A stretch of 64,000 nucleotides of DNA from Primulina eburnea. Its lineage: Eukaryota; Streptophyta; Magnoliopsida; Lamiales; Gesneriaceae. This document shows positions 1 through 12,987 of the stretch, in pieces. The translations under genes were made by a program, and so were the position numbers. Every line of letters begins with the position of its first letter. Positions within the stretch are counted from its first letter, which is position 1. The notes under the pieces were generated by a model. That model made no database searches. It was not told the DNA's origin and saw nothing but the letters and a program-made list of their open reading frames with translations. The stretch lies in the NCBI RefSeq assembly GCF_022965805.1, contig NC_133106.1, forward strand, positions 39,001,881-39,065,880, in the 5' to 3' direction.

Positions 1-623
1 AAAAAGGCGAAAACCCATTTGTCGAGGAAGCATATCAGAGACTCGCACTCGATTATCTTCTTAAACAAGCTGGTATTCAGGATGATGACTTGTTGATAAT
101 GTCTGATGTTGATGAGATACCAAGCAGACACACGATTAATCTTTTAAGATGGTGTGATGGCATACCTCCAATTCTACATCTTCGTTTGAAGAACTATTTA
201 TATTCATTTGAGTTTCTTGTCGATAATAATAGCTGGAGAGCTTCAGTGCACATTTATCAATCAGGGAAGACAAAATATGCACACTATCGGCAGTCTGATG
301 AAATCTTGGCTGATGCAGGGTGGCATTGTAGCTTTTGTTTTAGACACATTCGTGAATTCATATTCAAAATGAAAGCTTACAGTCATGTTGATAGGGTGAG
401 GTTTTCTCGTTTTTTGAATCCTTCAGGAATCCAGAGAGCGATATGCAAAGGAGCTGATTTGTTTGATATGCTACCGGAAGAGTACACTTTCAGAGAAATC
501 ATTGGGAAAATGGGACCTGTTCCTCATTCATACTCGGCTGTTCATCTCCCTGCATATCTGTTGGAGAATGCTGAATGGTATAAATTTCTTTTACCAGGAA
601 ACTGTGTTAGATTGAGTGTGTGA
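1..623 (+). CDS. GT17 beta-1,4-N-acetylglucosaminyltransferase, 3' part
   Basis: The first two bases are a partial codon and the frame is open from base 3, so the 5' end lies outside the window. The readable part (about 207 residues) ends at TGA 621-623. It contains DVDEIPSR (the DxD-like motif of family GT17) followed by the conserved stretch around [14 protein letters not shown] and the C-terminal [20 protein letters not shown] block with a [18 protein letters not shown] tail. GT17 enzymes resemble the animal bisecting GlcNAc transferase MGAT3 and are presumed Golgi type II membrane proteins; the plant substrate is not settled. The membrane anchor is not visible here. No frameshift or stop is seen in the visible part. 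From memory the closest Arabidopsis relative is around At1g12990. Confidence 0.9.
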   Translation, partial: KGENPFVEEAYQRLALDYLLKQAGIQDDDLLIMSDVDEIPSRHTINLLRWCDGIPPILHLRLKNYLYSFEFLVDNNSWRASVHIYQSGKTKYAHYRQSDEILADAGWHCSFCFRHIREFIFKMKAYSHVDRVRFSRFLNPSGIQRAICKGADLFDMLPEEYTFREIIGKMGPVPHSYSAVHLPAYLLENAEWYKFLLPGNCVRLSV

Positions 624-1373
624 ACAGAGTAGATGAAGTCCATGTCCGTTTGGTGAGTTTAATTTGAGCTTTGGCTTCTGTTGAAGGTTTTCCGGCGATC
701 AAGGACTTGGGTATGTTGCTTTTATAACTATGCTACACGTCGAGCATTATTTATAGCATTGGTTTAGCAGAATTAGTGCACATTCTTGGATTGTTGGATC
801 TAGTCTTGCACATAGTTTTTTAAGGGCTGGTATTCACGAGGATGGATCGTATCCGTGTGTTTAGTTAATAGTTGGTCATGGCAGAAACAAGTAGTAAAAT
901 GGTGCTCAACACGTCTCATGTACATAAATTTTTTATTGGAACTAATATATTCGTTACTCTTTTCGCACATCGTGTTTAAATATCTCGTCCGTACTAGAAT
1001 TCGATTATTCAATCTATTTCTTGATTCGTCCGATTGACTCTGTTCACTAAAGGTGCATTTGGTTAGTCCATTTATTTTAACATTTTTTTGTCATTCTACC
1101 AATTAATTAAACCATCTTTGCACACACCCATTTGTTGTTGTTTATATTTAAAAACAATCCAGAAACAACTTTCATATGGTTTTTCGAAAAAATTAATGCA
1201 AGTAGAACATTATTTGACATACATAATACAGGTACCGGAGTCCAGATTCAAGTATAAATTATGACATGAACCTATAAAGATACACCAATAATATCCTGTG
1301 AAAAGATACTGGAGTTGTTTGTGTGCAATTATCTCGATCATCTGATGTTATCTGTGTGATTCTATCCATCTAT
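624..1373. other. 3' untranslated and intergenic stretch
   Basis: This gap separates the tail-to-tail ends of the GT17 gene (+) and the DUF707 gene (-). It is AT-rich and contains only short open frames overlapping on both strands (for example 800-1037) without recognisable protein. It most likely holds the two 3' untranslated regions. No repeat or RNA gene was recognised. Confidence 0.5.
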
Positions 1374-4300
1374 CTATCTGTAACTTGTAAAATTTGAAGG
1401 ATCAATTCCAATGGAGTTGTAATAAGCTTTTTCTGCATTTTCCAACCGAGTTTTGAACATCCCCCACTCCCTTGTACACCTCAATCTCACCTAGAACAAA
1501 TAAAACAAATACCAAATTGGATTCTCGGACAAAACATAGACATACAAATTGGAGCTAATATGACAATCAAGGATCAAGATCAAGATTTCGAGAGCAAAAT
1601 GCAGAGATATAAACATGTTTATCAGTTGTCAAAGTAAGGCATGTTCTGGTTGACATGTTAATAATAGTTAAACTAGTATGAATGCATACCCCTTGCCATG
1701 GAGCTTTTCCATTCTCTGCCACCCCCTGTTATAAAATGAGACCAGATTAAGTTGAATCACATTTACGATTGTGAGGAAGTTATAATATTATAATGTTTTT
1801 TTAAAGCTTAGAGCTCAAGGTTTGTTACCTGGTCTCCTAATGAAGGAACAGTGTTGTGAACAATCCATTGGGCATCAACAACTCCGATTTTTTCGTAAGC
1901 AGGCTACAATGAAAGCATATTAATAGTCAGATGCCAAAAAATATTAGACCAAAAAATAAGCCCATTGAAATGGTAGAGCCGTACTGACAGAAAGATACAA
2001 GACCAACCTCAACACATTTTTGGAGGGCGAAGTCGAGACCCCATCCATGGACCAAGTCATTCTACAGTAAGTATATGGCGGGAAGTAAATGCAAAGACTA
2101 AGGGGAAAATGAAGTGACTTGAGGATTCACAAAAAAAAGTAATGATGACGAAACAAAAACGACAATCACCTGAATCAAATGCCATGCACAGCGCCATGCC
2201 TCCCGAGAAAAGACAGGAGCCATGATTTCTACAAACCTGTGTTAGAATGCAAAACAAAATTGACACCCGTAAGCTAAAAAGAAATACAATCTGATAAAAA
2301 TATGAGGCGTTTGAATTCTTACGCTGCACAGGGGGGCAACTGCTGGTTAGAACACCAGCCTGGCTTCTCCTTTACTTCCCTGTGTTCAAAAGAAAGCATA
2401 AGATAGTTTTAGAACTCACATAAAGAATGGAAGAAAAACAAACAAAAAAATGGAAGAAAATGTGGCCTTAACATAGTGACTGCATGAATTTTTTCTTACT
2501 TGTGAACTTCATGATCACTTTGCCGTTTTGTCATTTCCCAAGTCGTTCTCCTAGTTGGCTCCAAACCCGGCTGTGAAATTTCTAAACCATGCTTCCTCAC
2601 AAGTTTAATATATCTGGAATTCGCAGCACACAGAAGAAACAGAGTGTGAGTAAGCTGGCCAGGCTCGCATCTCAAAAGTATATGTTCTGTACACTCACTC
2701 TTCTGCGTCAAAATGTTCAACCCCGAGATCTTCATCCCAAATAAAAATGTAGTCATATGCGGCAACAATGTCTGGATGTAGAAACCTTTTAGCGTACCAC
2801 CTTTTTATGAAATTCATGGATAAATTTCAACATCAATAATTATTCCACTGCACAATTTATTTACAAGTTTCAGAATTGATACGAGATAATAATATTACCA
2901 TTTTGTCTGTTTTGTGGCACTCACATGAATAGCTAGCTTGGACCACTCAAACTCATCCCATTCACTTGTTCGTCCGTCATAATGAAATAAAAGAACGGTA
3001 AAATTCTCTGAAAACTGTAGTGACATAGTGAGATTAAAACGTAGTTTAAGGGCTGTATAGAAAAAATGGAAGGTCACTGACCTTTTTCACTGCTGCGTCA
3101 ATGTTATTCTTTTGATTGTAACCAACCGTAAAGGTGACCAGATATTTTGGTTCCATGGCCAAGTCCTAACCAGTGATACAATAAAGAAATCAAATTCAAG
3201 TTATTTGAACCAACGAATCCGTACATTTGATTTTCAAGAGCATCAAACTGGCTCCAGAGTAAGTAATCTAAGCAAAGCATTTCTTTATCCATTGTACACT
3301 AGACAAAAATAGTGGTAAATTTCAGTTAGAATACTCTCCCTACGGAGAATAAGGTGACTTTTTTTTGGAGCACCATTCATTGCTGAACATCAGCTTTTTG
3401 TATCACTAATCTCACCATAGCATACATCTTTTCTACTTTCTGAATCAATTATTTCTCCCCTCTTATGCTAACGATTCCATTTTTATCTGATAACATTGAA
3501 AGTTCCAATTCATATCGAGGGCTGCTATCTACATAAGCAACATCATTCAAAATCTCGACCGTGAATCGGTTCCTCAGTTCAAATGGAGATACTGTTAACA
3601 AGAAACCAAAATAGAGAAGCATGACATAGGGACTATGATATTAGTAAAATGCTCACCTCACTGGGTAATCCCCACAATCTCCGGAGATAGAGATCTGACT
3701 CAGATACAACAATGGCTGGAGGCAATCTTTCTGCTCCTTTTGGATTTGATGGGACCCAAATCTAAAACACGATTTTTATAAAACGATGTTACCAGAAAAC
3801 TTCTGAAAGTGTTATTTACTAGCTCGATAGCAAAGATGCAGGCATTCTGGTAGAAACATTCACCAAGCTGAATTTTTGTTTTTGGCTGTCAAAGTGGGGC
3901 TTTTTCGGACACTAAAAATGACACTATTTTGTGTCTTAGTAAACACTGATATCTCTGCCACAAGTTATCTTCAATTACACGAACCAAATAGATAGATATA
4001 AAAGCTTACAATAATTTGAATTAAACAAAATATAAATGTATAGTGTTCGCAACAAAAAAATTATACCTTTGATGAATCCTTTGTGGTTTGATTTCCACTA
4101 GAGTTGTTCCCAACATTTGTCGGCATATGCTGAGAATTATTACTTGCTTGGGTAGAGTTAGCTATGCTTCCGTTCCCTGTTATTGTAAAATCATGAAGAA
4201 TAACAGAGGTGATATTTAGCTGCCAAATAACAAAATAGAGTTAGTATTCGCACAAAATACAAAGCAAGCACAGGGCAGTAAATTCAACCAGTCATTTTGC

Positions 4301-4461
4301 AGAGACATGAACTTTTTCCGTACCTTCGTTAAGGGAAGTGATGGAAAGGACACTCCTATGAAGAAGCCAAACATGATACCGACACTGATTGTGATGAAAA
4401 TCCTCATAGTTTCGTTTGGTTTGTTGACAAGAGTGCTGAAAGAACGAGAATCAAAAGCCAT
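1374..4461 (-). CDS. DUF707 membrane protein
   Basis: Thirteen exons join to about 405 residues: 4461-4324, 4219-4067, 3761-3657, 3165-3082, 3014-2899, 2800-2699, 2613-2500, 2379-2323, 2236-2170, 2061-2008, 1903-1829, 1725-1690, 1490-1374. All introns show GT-AG and the sum is a multiple of three. The N-terminus has the family signature RSF..NKPNETMR followed by one membrane segment (FITISVGIMFGFFIGVSF). An Asn/Ser-rich linker leads to the DUF707 core: WVPSNPKGAERLPPAIVVSE, SDLYLRRLWGLP, YLVTFTVGYNQK, NFTVLLFHYDGRTSEWDEFEW, IWDEDLGVEHF, PGWCSNQQLPPCAAF and HGWGLDFALQKCVE. IWDEDLG looks like a glycosyltransferase-type acidic motif, but the biochemical role is unknown. It is probably a type II endomembrane protein. 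The start at 4461 is chosen because it immediately precedes the family signature. I recall a DUF707 gene at At1g13000. Confidence 0.92.
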
Positions 4462-5344
4462 GTAACATTCGCCTCACATACAAAATGGAAGGCGTTTCCC
4501 ACTTGCCTACCGTAACCAAATGATACATACCTACGTGCAATATTCCCCTTTCTATACATCATATCAGATTCCATATTTATAGGTTAGAGGCTGCTTTACA
4601 TTGCCCAATTAAGCTTCAAGCAGACACTCTGCACAAAGAAAGTGCAGATATGCCTATATTAACAAAACCTTTCACAGAAACCGAAAAAAAAAAAACAATC
4701 GAGAAGAATATAGAAATCACAAATATAAGGAGAGTTATGACTATGAACTAAACAGCCCATACTGATGATTCTGATACAAGAGGCCCCTTTAAAGAGCAAA
4801 TCTTAGGAGCAAAAAATGATCACCCCACATGCCTATTGCTCCATAATTAGCTGCACGGACCATTTTTAAGCAAGCAACAAAGCACATGCCACCCTTTGAT
4901 ATTCTCAATGGTTGACTTTTATACAAAGATCACAACTTTGAGATGCCCGGAAGTAACAGCTTATACTCGTTGAAGAAATCTAATATATTTAAAACAAAAA
5001 CTGGGCTTTGCTTAAATTTAAAGATACAACAAAACAAGACTTCGATAACATCAATGAGACAATCAAGGAAGCGCCTATATTTTTCATAAAGAAATCAACT
5101 TGGACATTATCCGCATAAACACGATACAAGTACCTTGTACATGAGATGAATAACGAAGCATTTACGCAGAGTCACCTGAATAGGAAAGAAAAAACCCAGA
5201 AATGATCTCGAGGATACTGCTGACAGGTCGGAGAAGCTCGACAAAGAAAGCGAAAACGTGGGGGCGAACATCTCTTTCGATGCAAGAACGGAGAGAGTGC
5301 AGAGAAGAAAAAGGTTAGAGAGATCAGAAAAACTGGTAGACAAA
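4462..5344 (-). other. Probable 5' leader and leader intron of the DUF707 gene
   Basis: Read on the minus strand, the stretch about 5344-5180 is pyrimidine-rich, like a plant 5' untranslated exon. It is followed by a plausible splice region towards 4470. The open frame at 5107-5343 has a low-complexity Ser/Phe/Leu-rich translation and no link to the DUF707 frame, so I read it as leader and not protein. The transcription start cannot be placed exactly. Confidence 0.4.
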
Positions 5345-7126
5345 TTTCCTTAAACTAGAAAAATGCACGTGCGTGTAAAAAACTAAACTACTGAAAATAT
5401 ATGTACTAAATTTTAATAATATTTAAATGAATTAAAACATGGTTATTAACATTTATCAACTGAAACAAACTAAACCATAAAAAATAAAAAAATCATGACC
5501 ATAGACGGTATATAAATCAGAGAAAGTATCTTATCCACTTGACACACTTTCCAATATGCTTTTTGGTTGATTTTGACAACTCAACAGTCGTAGTTTGTTA
5601 TAATATACATATAATTATTTAGATATGCTCAACAAGTATCTGATCGTCTTTAACATCTATTATGTTATTTACAATCCTTATCCGGGATCTGACATGCTCG
5701 TAGTTTGCTTCTTTATCACGACATTTTTTCGATTTTCTGTATTGTTTTTATTTGATAATCTTATTTTTCCGACTATTTTTTTGTTGTTAAATGATTTTTC
5801 AGCTTTTGACAATAATCAACTATAACTCCTAAGAAAAAATTCTTTTACTCGTGATAAGTTTTCACTTGTGACTAAAAGTATTTATAACCTATATATTCTT
5901 CAACAACATAACCAATGAATGATGTTGCACTTTCTTCAAATATTGTGATATTTGTGATATCATTTTTATATATTTAGTATCATATTATCACATATAGCTG
6001 TAAGATTAATAAATTTTTAACAACTATTTCTCAATCAGTGTGAGAAAAATACTTAAATTTTTTCAAATGGCTATATCTTAGAATTGTGTCCTCATTCAAT
6101 TTGACACAATTCAAAAAAGTCATCTTGATCGTCATTTTTTGGAAGCTTTGAAATAATGATTGCGAGCATCATGTCATGATGATGATATAGTTTCAATCTC
6201 ATTTGTTGCGTTTAGAACATAATATTATATTATTCATTGAAACAGAACAAATTTTCTTCTATCGAGTTTATATTTTGTTTTATAATATTTTATATCTTGT
6301 GGAACGATATACAAAATTAATTATTGTATTTTAAAAAGCTTGAGAAGAGATACGAATAATGTAATTAAGATATGCATATGAGATATCATTCAAATATATG
6401 TCAAAGTATTTGTCTTATTCAATATCTCATCTAATAATATAACCATTTAGATTTGATGAGCATTTTATGATAGTCAAAATTAAATTGATGAAATATTGTA
6501 GAATTTTATTTGAATTTCAATATTTTGCAAAGTGAATTTATTTGACAAGGATTTTTCTATGCTACCATCATATATGTTATAAATTAGCTAGTTAGACACT
6601 TTGACAAAAAAAAGAGACAAAAACAATCTCGTATCACCTCGAAATATATCGAGATAATATTGGAGAAAATAAAGTGAAACTGGCTCAATGTCTCAATAAA
6701 ATGCACAGAATTGATCTGTTATATTGTGTCAACAAAGTTTTAGAATTGTTCTCATACCATTATAAATAGAATGAGAATTATGCACAATTTGTTTTTCATG
6801 TATTTTTTTTTCTAAATGAATAATTTTTTCTTTTTGAAAAAAACTATTTTATTGAGAAATATTGACATTCTATATGACATTCATATGTGGCACAATCATG
6901 AAGTAGCAACATAATCATTATATAACACTTAACGTACACATACAATTCTTCAATTCCTTCTTCATTATGTTTCGTTGAAATTTAAATCTGAATCATTCTT
7001 GATCTTACCATTTTGCTTTAAATATGATTTAATATATATGTATATGTTTCATGTTACTTAATTAGACCTAATTTCAAATATCTATAAAAAAATGTGCTTG
7101 AATTATATCATACAGAAATTAGGACA
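5345..7126. other. AT-rich intergenic DNA, no gene seen
   Basis: A long AT-rich stretch upstream of the DUF707 gene. Short open frames such as 5625-5825 translate to Phe/Leu/Ile-rich low-complexity sequence. No RNA gene or recognisable element was seen until the TRIM element begins. Confidence 0.5.
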
Positions 7127-7131
7127 TAGTA

Positions 7132-7270
7132 TGTAGGACCGAACGCTTGCCGCTTTACCAAAAGCTACAACTAGTAGTAATGGTGCAACTTAAATCTTTT
7201 AAATCGCGCAGCAGCTCAAGCACCACAGTTCGGCTGCTCAAGCAAGTAGGGACAATTATTGCATCCAACA
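7132..7270 (-). repeat. TRIM LTR, 3' copy (minus orientation)
   Basis: 139-bp terminal repeat with TG...CA ends, adjoining the TAGTA target duplication on its outer side and the polypurine tract on its inner side. Confidence 0.9.
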
Positions 7271-7326
7271 ATCTTCCTTCCAATAATTGCACTCCTTGCA
7301 ATCAATGGGAATCGAACCCGTGACCT

Positions 7327-7340
7327 TGGCTCTGATACCA
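7327..7340 (-). other. TRIM primer-binding site (initiator Met tRNA)
   Basis: On the minus strand this reads TGGTATCAGAGCCA, the complement of the acceptor end of plant initiator methionine tRNA and the commonest primer site of plant LTR elements. It lies two bases from the 5' LTR. Confidence 0.9.
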
Positions 7341-7342
7341 AT

Positions 7343-7481
7343 TGTAAGACCGATCGTTTGTCGTTTTACCAAAAGCTATAGCTAGTAGTAATTGTGCAAC
7401 TCAAATCTTTTAAACCGCACAGCAGCTCAAGCACCACGGTTCGACCGCTCTACCAAGCAGGGAAAATTATCGCACCCAACA
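7343..7481 (-). repeat. TRIM LTR, 5' copy (minus orientation)
   Basis: 139-bp partner of the repeat at 7132-7270, with the same ends. Its inner side adjoins the primer-binding site and its outer side the second TAGTA copy. Confidence 0.9.
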
Positions 7482-7486
7482 TAGTA

Positions 7487-9418
7487 ATACACAACATTAT
7501 TTTTTTTATTTAACATGTCTTTTTTTTCATCAACTATGTTTGTCAAAACTTTTTTGTTCAAAATTTGACGCATTTCGTAGATTATATGTATGAAAAACCA
7601 AGAAATTATATAATTCACAGAAACCATTTACTATTCTCTTCGTAGAACAGAAGACCCAAAATACGTGGCTTTGATTGATGTACTCTCATACTTATTTTTA
7701 TATAAATAACAAGACACATGATATAATCAGAAAAATCAATTACCGCCAACAATACTAACCAAAACGAATAAAAAAATCATAACACAAACAACCTCGATAA
7801 GAAAAAAAAGTATAACTCAAAGTTTAAAAATAATTTATTTAGTACAATAACAAAAAAATTGAAGTATATACGACCAATAAAAAGCATAAATCACTCTCAA
7901 ATTAAATATTAACTCATATTATTCACAATTCGTATAAATTTTCCAATATTTTTTTCAAATAAAGAGAAGAAGCCTTATTAATGTCATCGTTTTATAGATA
8001 TTCATTTCACTTCTTTAAAAAACACATGAAAAATGGTGCCTTGAAATCATAATAAAACCATTTAGAAAAGCAGCCGTAAAAATATAATACAAAGTCACAC
8101 AATTTTTCTTAAACCATAGAAACATATTAGACTATTGACTAAATATATCTAGCAACAACAAAGCATGCGTTAACTTGTGATATAATTAAAATTTAGAATC
8201 GTGCATAATCATTGAATTAGAGCAAAATCCCATGCCAAAAATCTACTGGATATTATATATTTTAATAATTTATCCATATTTGTCGTTCACCAGAGAACTC
8301 TTAGACCTACCAAATTTTGTAGTTCACCTATTATTTTCATGATAAATAATATTACAAAAATAATATAAGCAAGAATATAAAAACTCAAATTAAAATGCCT
8401 TCTATCAATTTAAGTAAAAAAAATTGATTAGAGACTATAATAATGTCGTAAAAAATTTAAATATTGATTTATAGACAGAAGTTTGAAAATACATTTGCCC
8501 CAATAAATAAAAAATGTTATCTCTTGATATTATGAGACATAAGGTAAAAACGAATAAATATTTCAATCTTTTTAATATTTTCTAAGTCACTTTAAACTAA
8601 GTAATCTAAGCAAACAGAAAACATGCATTATGTGTTTAAAAATTAACAAAATATCTCAACAATAAAAAATTGAAAAATAACCGTTTTTGTTGGATATTTG
8701 ATTTTGTTTTCTCTTTTCTTTGTGCAAACAAACAAATCACATAAACAATGCAAACACAATTACATGATCAATACAAAAGACATATAACAATCAAACATGT
8801 TAACGCTAGGGTAAAAAAAAAACTCCTCTCATTGCAAGAACACAAAATGATCAAATGGAGCATATTATTTAGTAATATTTATTTAGCAGCATTTATAAAA
8901 AAAATTGACTAAATAACTTAAAAACAATGTTTGAAATCACTTAAAGACAAATATTTCTCTCAATCACATATCTTTATTGACACTTAAAGAGTCTGAAAAT
9001 ATTTTTATTCTAAATGGGAGAAAGAAATTTTGTATGACATTAATATTTATAAATAATTTATTTTTATTCAATCCGACTCATTTCTCTTTGTCTTCCTGTT
9101 ATTATTTGATGGCAATGTATAAATTTAAGTAACTAAAATTAAATTTAAAGTAAATTAAAATAATAAGTAGTTTGATTGAGTTAAATACAATATTAATGAT
9201 CTTATTAAACTAAGAAAAAAAAATGAATTAAATAACACCATTAACATGACAAATTGTAAAACAAAAAAATAATATAATAGTAAGCTCACAAATGAAAGTC
9301 ATATACTTAATAGATTAATAAAATAGATAATAAATTATTTAGTAATATGTATTTAGCATCATATATTGAAAATTGATTTAAAAAAAATATATATTAATGA
9401 TTATTATTAAATGAAGGT
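7487..9418. other. AT-rich intergenic DNA, no gene seen
   Basis: Extremely AT-rich sequence with many stops in all frames. Nothing I can support as a gene, RNA or intact element. Confidence 0.5.
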
Positions 9419-10255
9419 CACATTCATATATTTATATTAGTATAGATTAGTATAGATAGATATAGATAAATATAGATTATTGGTAAGGTTTTTTCACAAA
9501 ACAAATTTTAATCTAGGCTATTGAATTTAAAAGTTTAGTAATTAGTAAATAAATAATAAGGATAAGGATTAAAAGTTTAGTAATTAGTAAATAAATAATA
9601 AGGATAAGGACAAAAGAGTAAATGTATAATTGTAATTAATAGATAATAATAAAGATAAGGACAATAGAGTAAATTCACAATTCACATTCATATATTTATA
9701 TTAGTATAGATATAGATTAGTATAGATAGATATAGATAGATATATATTATTTGTAAGGTTTTTTCACAAAACAAATTTTAATCTCGGCTGTTGAATTTAA
9801 AAGTTTAGTAATTAGTAAATAAATAATAAGGATAAGGATTAAAAGTTTAGTAATTAGTAAATAAATAATAAGGATAAGGACAAAAGAATAAATGTATAAT
9901 TGTAATTAATAGATAATAATAAAGATAAGGACAATAGAGTAAATTCACAATTCAATCTGTATATTTATATAGATATAGAATAGATAGATTAGTATAGATA
10001 GGTATAGATAGATATAGATTATTTGTAAGGTTTTTTCACAAAACAAATTTTAATCTCGCCTATTGAATTTAAAAGTTTAGTAATTAGTAAATAAATAATA
10101 AGGATAATGATTAAAAGTTTAGTAATTAGTAAATAAATAATAAGGATAAGGACAAAAGAGTAAATGTATAATTGTAATTAATAGATAATAATAAAGATAA
10201 GGACAATAGAGTAAATTCACAATTCAATCTGTATATTTATATAGATATAGATTAT
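9419..10255. repeat. Three tandem copies of a roughly 270-bp repeat
   Basis: The marker AAGGTTTTTTCACAAAAC recurs at about 9485, 9755 and 10027, giving spacings of 270 and 272 bp. Within each unit a segment of about 41 bp around AGTTTAGTAATTAGTAAAT occurs twice in direct order. Each unit opens with degenerate TATAGATA runs. The copies are nearly identical, so the amplification is young. No coding sequence. Confidence 0.9.
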
Positions 10256-10863
10256 TGGAATACATAAGTTTCGTAAATAAAAAGAGCGAAGAATATAATT
10301 TATTTGCCGCATGACATATTGATTTAATATTTTTAAGTTGATTGATTAATCAATTATATGTCCAATTTAGCGAAACCCGCTTGTTTGTTTAATAATAATA
10401 CGATCCGCAAGTATAAATCAATTTTATTTTATTTAAGTAACCTTTCGTCAAAAATGATCTCGTTCAATCTAAGATATTAAGTTTTTAAAAAATAATATAT
10501 TGTTTTTAAAAATTTATCATCTTTTGGATATGTAGCATGCATGTGGAGGAAAGAGTTTTTTTTTGGTTGGTAACTGGTAAGGTTACTGTAATGTTTCCAT
10601 GTGTGTCTTTAGTAATGGAGTTGGTGGGGTTGTCAAGATTAATTTTCGATATTCATTTTTTCCTATTAATATATGTATACAAGTAATAAACAGTGTCATT
10701 TAATTCCTGTCAATCGCTGGGGCATAAGTATTATCAGTTCTCATCCATGCTCTTTCTGCATGAATGTCAGTTTAGTAGAAAAGAAAACATTTTTTTATAA
10801 TTCATTCATCATATATCTATCGAGTTGTTACATTAAGTTATTTGATAATGATTTGCCATTAGT

Positions 10864-12987
10864 TCATTCATGAACCGCACTCTTAATGTGACATGCCATT
10901 CTCAAAGGAACTGGAGGATCCGAATACCCACCGTTCACGATTCGATCGAAAACCCATTTGTTAGCAGCCTCGGTATAATGCACACCATCCCAATTTATGG
11001 CAACCGATGGATCCTTGCATGATTTTCCCAACGTTATTTCTTTTCCATGCACTCTGACTTTGCTACCACAACCATGGTTCTTGTTGTAGTTGTATTTGCC
11101 TCCATGCCCACAACAAGCTTGTAATGGATGCACAAATCCTACATCAAAGGTCAAAAAATCACAAAATGAAAAAAACAGGATGATCAAGACTGGACAGCTA
11201 GCCAGAGCCAGTACTACACATATACATACCATATTTCTTGGCATGGCTAATGAGATCATACTTCACTGAGTAGACATCGACATAGGTCAAGACAGCTGAC
11301 GGAAGGTCCTTTCTCAGCTGAACTACTGCTTCCTTTAACTTGAGGTTAAAATATTGTGCTACGTCGTTGAAAGGTGCAGCACATCCTACCTTGTCAATTT
11401 GTCCTGCTGTGATTAGCACTCGATCCATCACGTAGGGTAGACAGCCGACTGGTCCTGTGTTGTGTATCCAGAATGATCTGCCTCCATGATCATATATGTA
11501 CTTCACAAAACAAACAAATTAAATTACCATCAATTGTAGTAATCAAATTAATTAAACCTCAAGCTATACATTTTATAGTACTGTCTGTATTGAGACCTGC
11601 AGCACCGAGTTAAATGTGAAAAGATAGTTTTAGCAAGTTCGAGTTCCACTTGCCCCGATGTATAAAATAGAACACGTGACCAGCCAGCCTCAAATTTTAT
11701 ATACTTAGTTAATCAAACAAATTTATGAACTCGCGAGCAATCTTTGCGTAGTGTCATGACATATATGGTTACAGGAAGAGCTTCCAACAAATTATATATA
11801 ACTCATTTGAACTTCGTGAAAATATACATCCGAATTTCAAGCTATACAAGCATCGAATAATTCTAAGACAACCGACTCCCAAATCTAAGGGACCTGACAA
11901 ATATGACTTTCACTTATCAAGAAATGACTATAAAGAATGTTTTTCCACTTTACCTTAACAACGGTCTTGAACTGATCCAATACATCAGGAACATAAGCTC
12001 TAACTTCATCTGTTGTCATGTTGAGGAAATAACCCGCTGTTAAATCATTTTGACCTATATCAAACGTGTACAACGCCCTCGAAAAAACCTCAGCCTTTGG
12101 TAATAATCCCTTAAAAACCCCTCCTACAAGTGATTCAATCAACAACAACAATTACATACGTATATTACTCGAAATCCATCATGTGGGTGTGGGTGTGGGT
12201 GTGGGTGTGGGTGCATGTCTTTTATCAAATATTGGTGTTGTGCACCTTGATTACGTAACATCTGTGATCTTCTTTGGAAATCACTGAACTGGTAGTATTG
12301 GACATTTAAAGAAAAAGGGCTGAAACCACTTTGATGTAGAGTGGTGTTTTGAGGCCTAATGGTTGATCCAGCGGTGGCAAAGTTGGCTCCGTGACTGAAG
12401 TTGGAACCCAAAGCATCAAGAAATGCACTTAGATATGGAAGTCCTATGCTCTCAGCTGCAAATATCAAGAATCCATACTCAAATTGCAGTAGCAAATGTG
12501 TGTGTATTTTTATATGTATCTACACATATAGATAATAAACCAAGGGAGAACTAATCGAACCAGCTGCCAGATTATAAAGTCTGTCCATCTTCAATATCAC
12601 ATCGAAGTCTGACATTTCTCATTCAACTAAGTGTTCATTTGCTAATTCAACTTTAGGTAATGAAAAACACGTGTTTCACCGAAGAATAATGAAAAGCATG
12701 AACATTTAAGCATATTGAAAGAAATACACACACAGGTTACTTATGATTTCCTTACCCATAAAATCGATTACCAGACGGCCATCACAGTACCGCCCTGCCG
12801 GGTGGCGGAAGTATGTCTCTCCACTGGGCGGGCCCGCCTGGCCAAATGCTGCCGACAGGCCACCGGTGTCGGAGTTCGAGTCCCCAAAGTTGAATATGGC
12901 CGGGAAATCACATGTTCGTGTTGCACAAGCAGCTGACAAAACGTAAATACTGAATAATAGTGATCTTTTGAACAAGTGAAATCCCAT
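10864..12987 (-). CDS. GDSL esterase/lipase
   Basis: Five exons (12987-12756, 12455-12246, 12123-11954, 11500-11230, 11138-10864) give about 385 residues with a start at ATG 12987 and TGA at 10866-10864. A hydrophobic signal peptide (about residues 7-22) precedes the mature enzyme. Block I FNFGDSNSDTGG holds the nucleophilic Ser; block II is HGANFATAGSTI; block III FDIGQNDLTAGYF holds the oxyanion-hole Asn; block V WDGVHYTEAANKWVF supplies the catalytic Asp and His. It is a secreted SGNH hydrolase in the plant subgroup that includes ENOD8 and the proteins annotated alpha-L-fucosidase 3; the natural substrate cannot be told from sequence. All catalytic blocks are intact. Intron 2 carries a GTGGGT repeat. 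Confidence 0.93.
12182..12214. repeat. GTGGGT hexanucleotide microsatellite
   Basis: About five GTGGGT units in an intron of the GDSL gene. On the transcribed (minus) strand this is a CCCACA repeat, so the pre-mRNA is C-rich here and not G-rich. Confidence 0.85.

Larger units (their letters stand above)
7132..7481 (-). mobile_element. Complete TRIM (terminal-repeat retrotransposon in miniature)
   Basis: Two direct repeats of 139 bp (7132-7270 and 7343-7481), each starting TGTA on the plus strand and ending CCAACA, flank a 72-bp core. Five-base target duplications TAGTA lie at 7127-7131 and 7482-7486. Read on the minus strand, the first LTR starts TGTTGG. Two bases after it comes TGGTATCAGAGCCA, complementary to the 3' end of initiator methionine tRNA: the primer-binding site. 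A purine-rich run (GGAAGGAAGAT) directly precedes the second LTR, as expected of a polypurine tract. There is no coding capacity. LTR size, core size and tRNA primer fit plant TRIM elements, which are moved by proteins of other retroelements. The two LTRs differ at many sites, so the insertion is not recent. Confidence 0.93.

Noticed and set aside
5107..5343. Ser/Phe-rich reading frame on the minus strand
   Set aside because: Pyrimidine-rich 5' leader of the DUF707 gene; low complexity and not connected to its frame.
7295..7342. tRNA gene suggested by GGGAATCGAACCCGTGACC and the acceptor-like end
   Set aside because: Only a tRNA-like 3' part is present. It is the TRIM primer-binding site and its neighbour, and no cloverleaf can be built.
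12715..12946. Plus-strand frames opposite the GDSL first exon
   Set aside because: Antisense shadows of a GC-richer coding exon; no recognisable protein.
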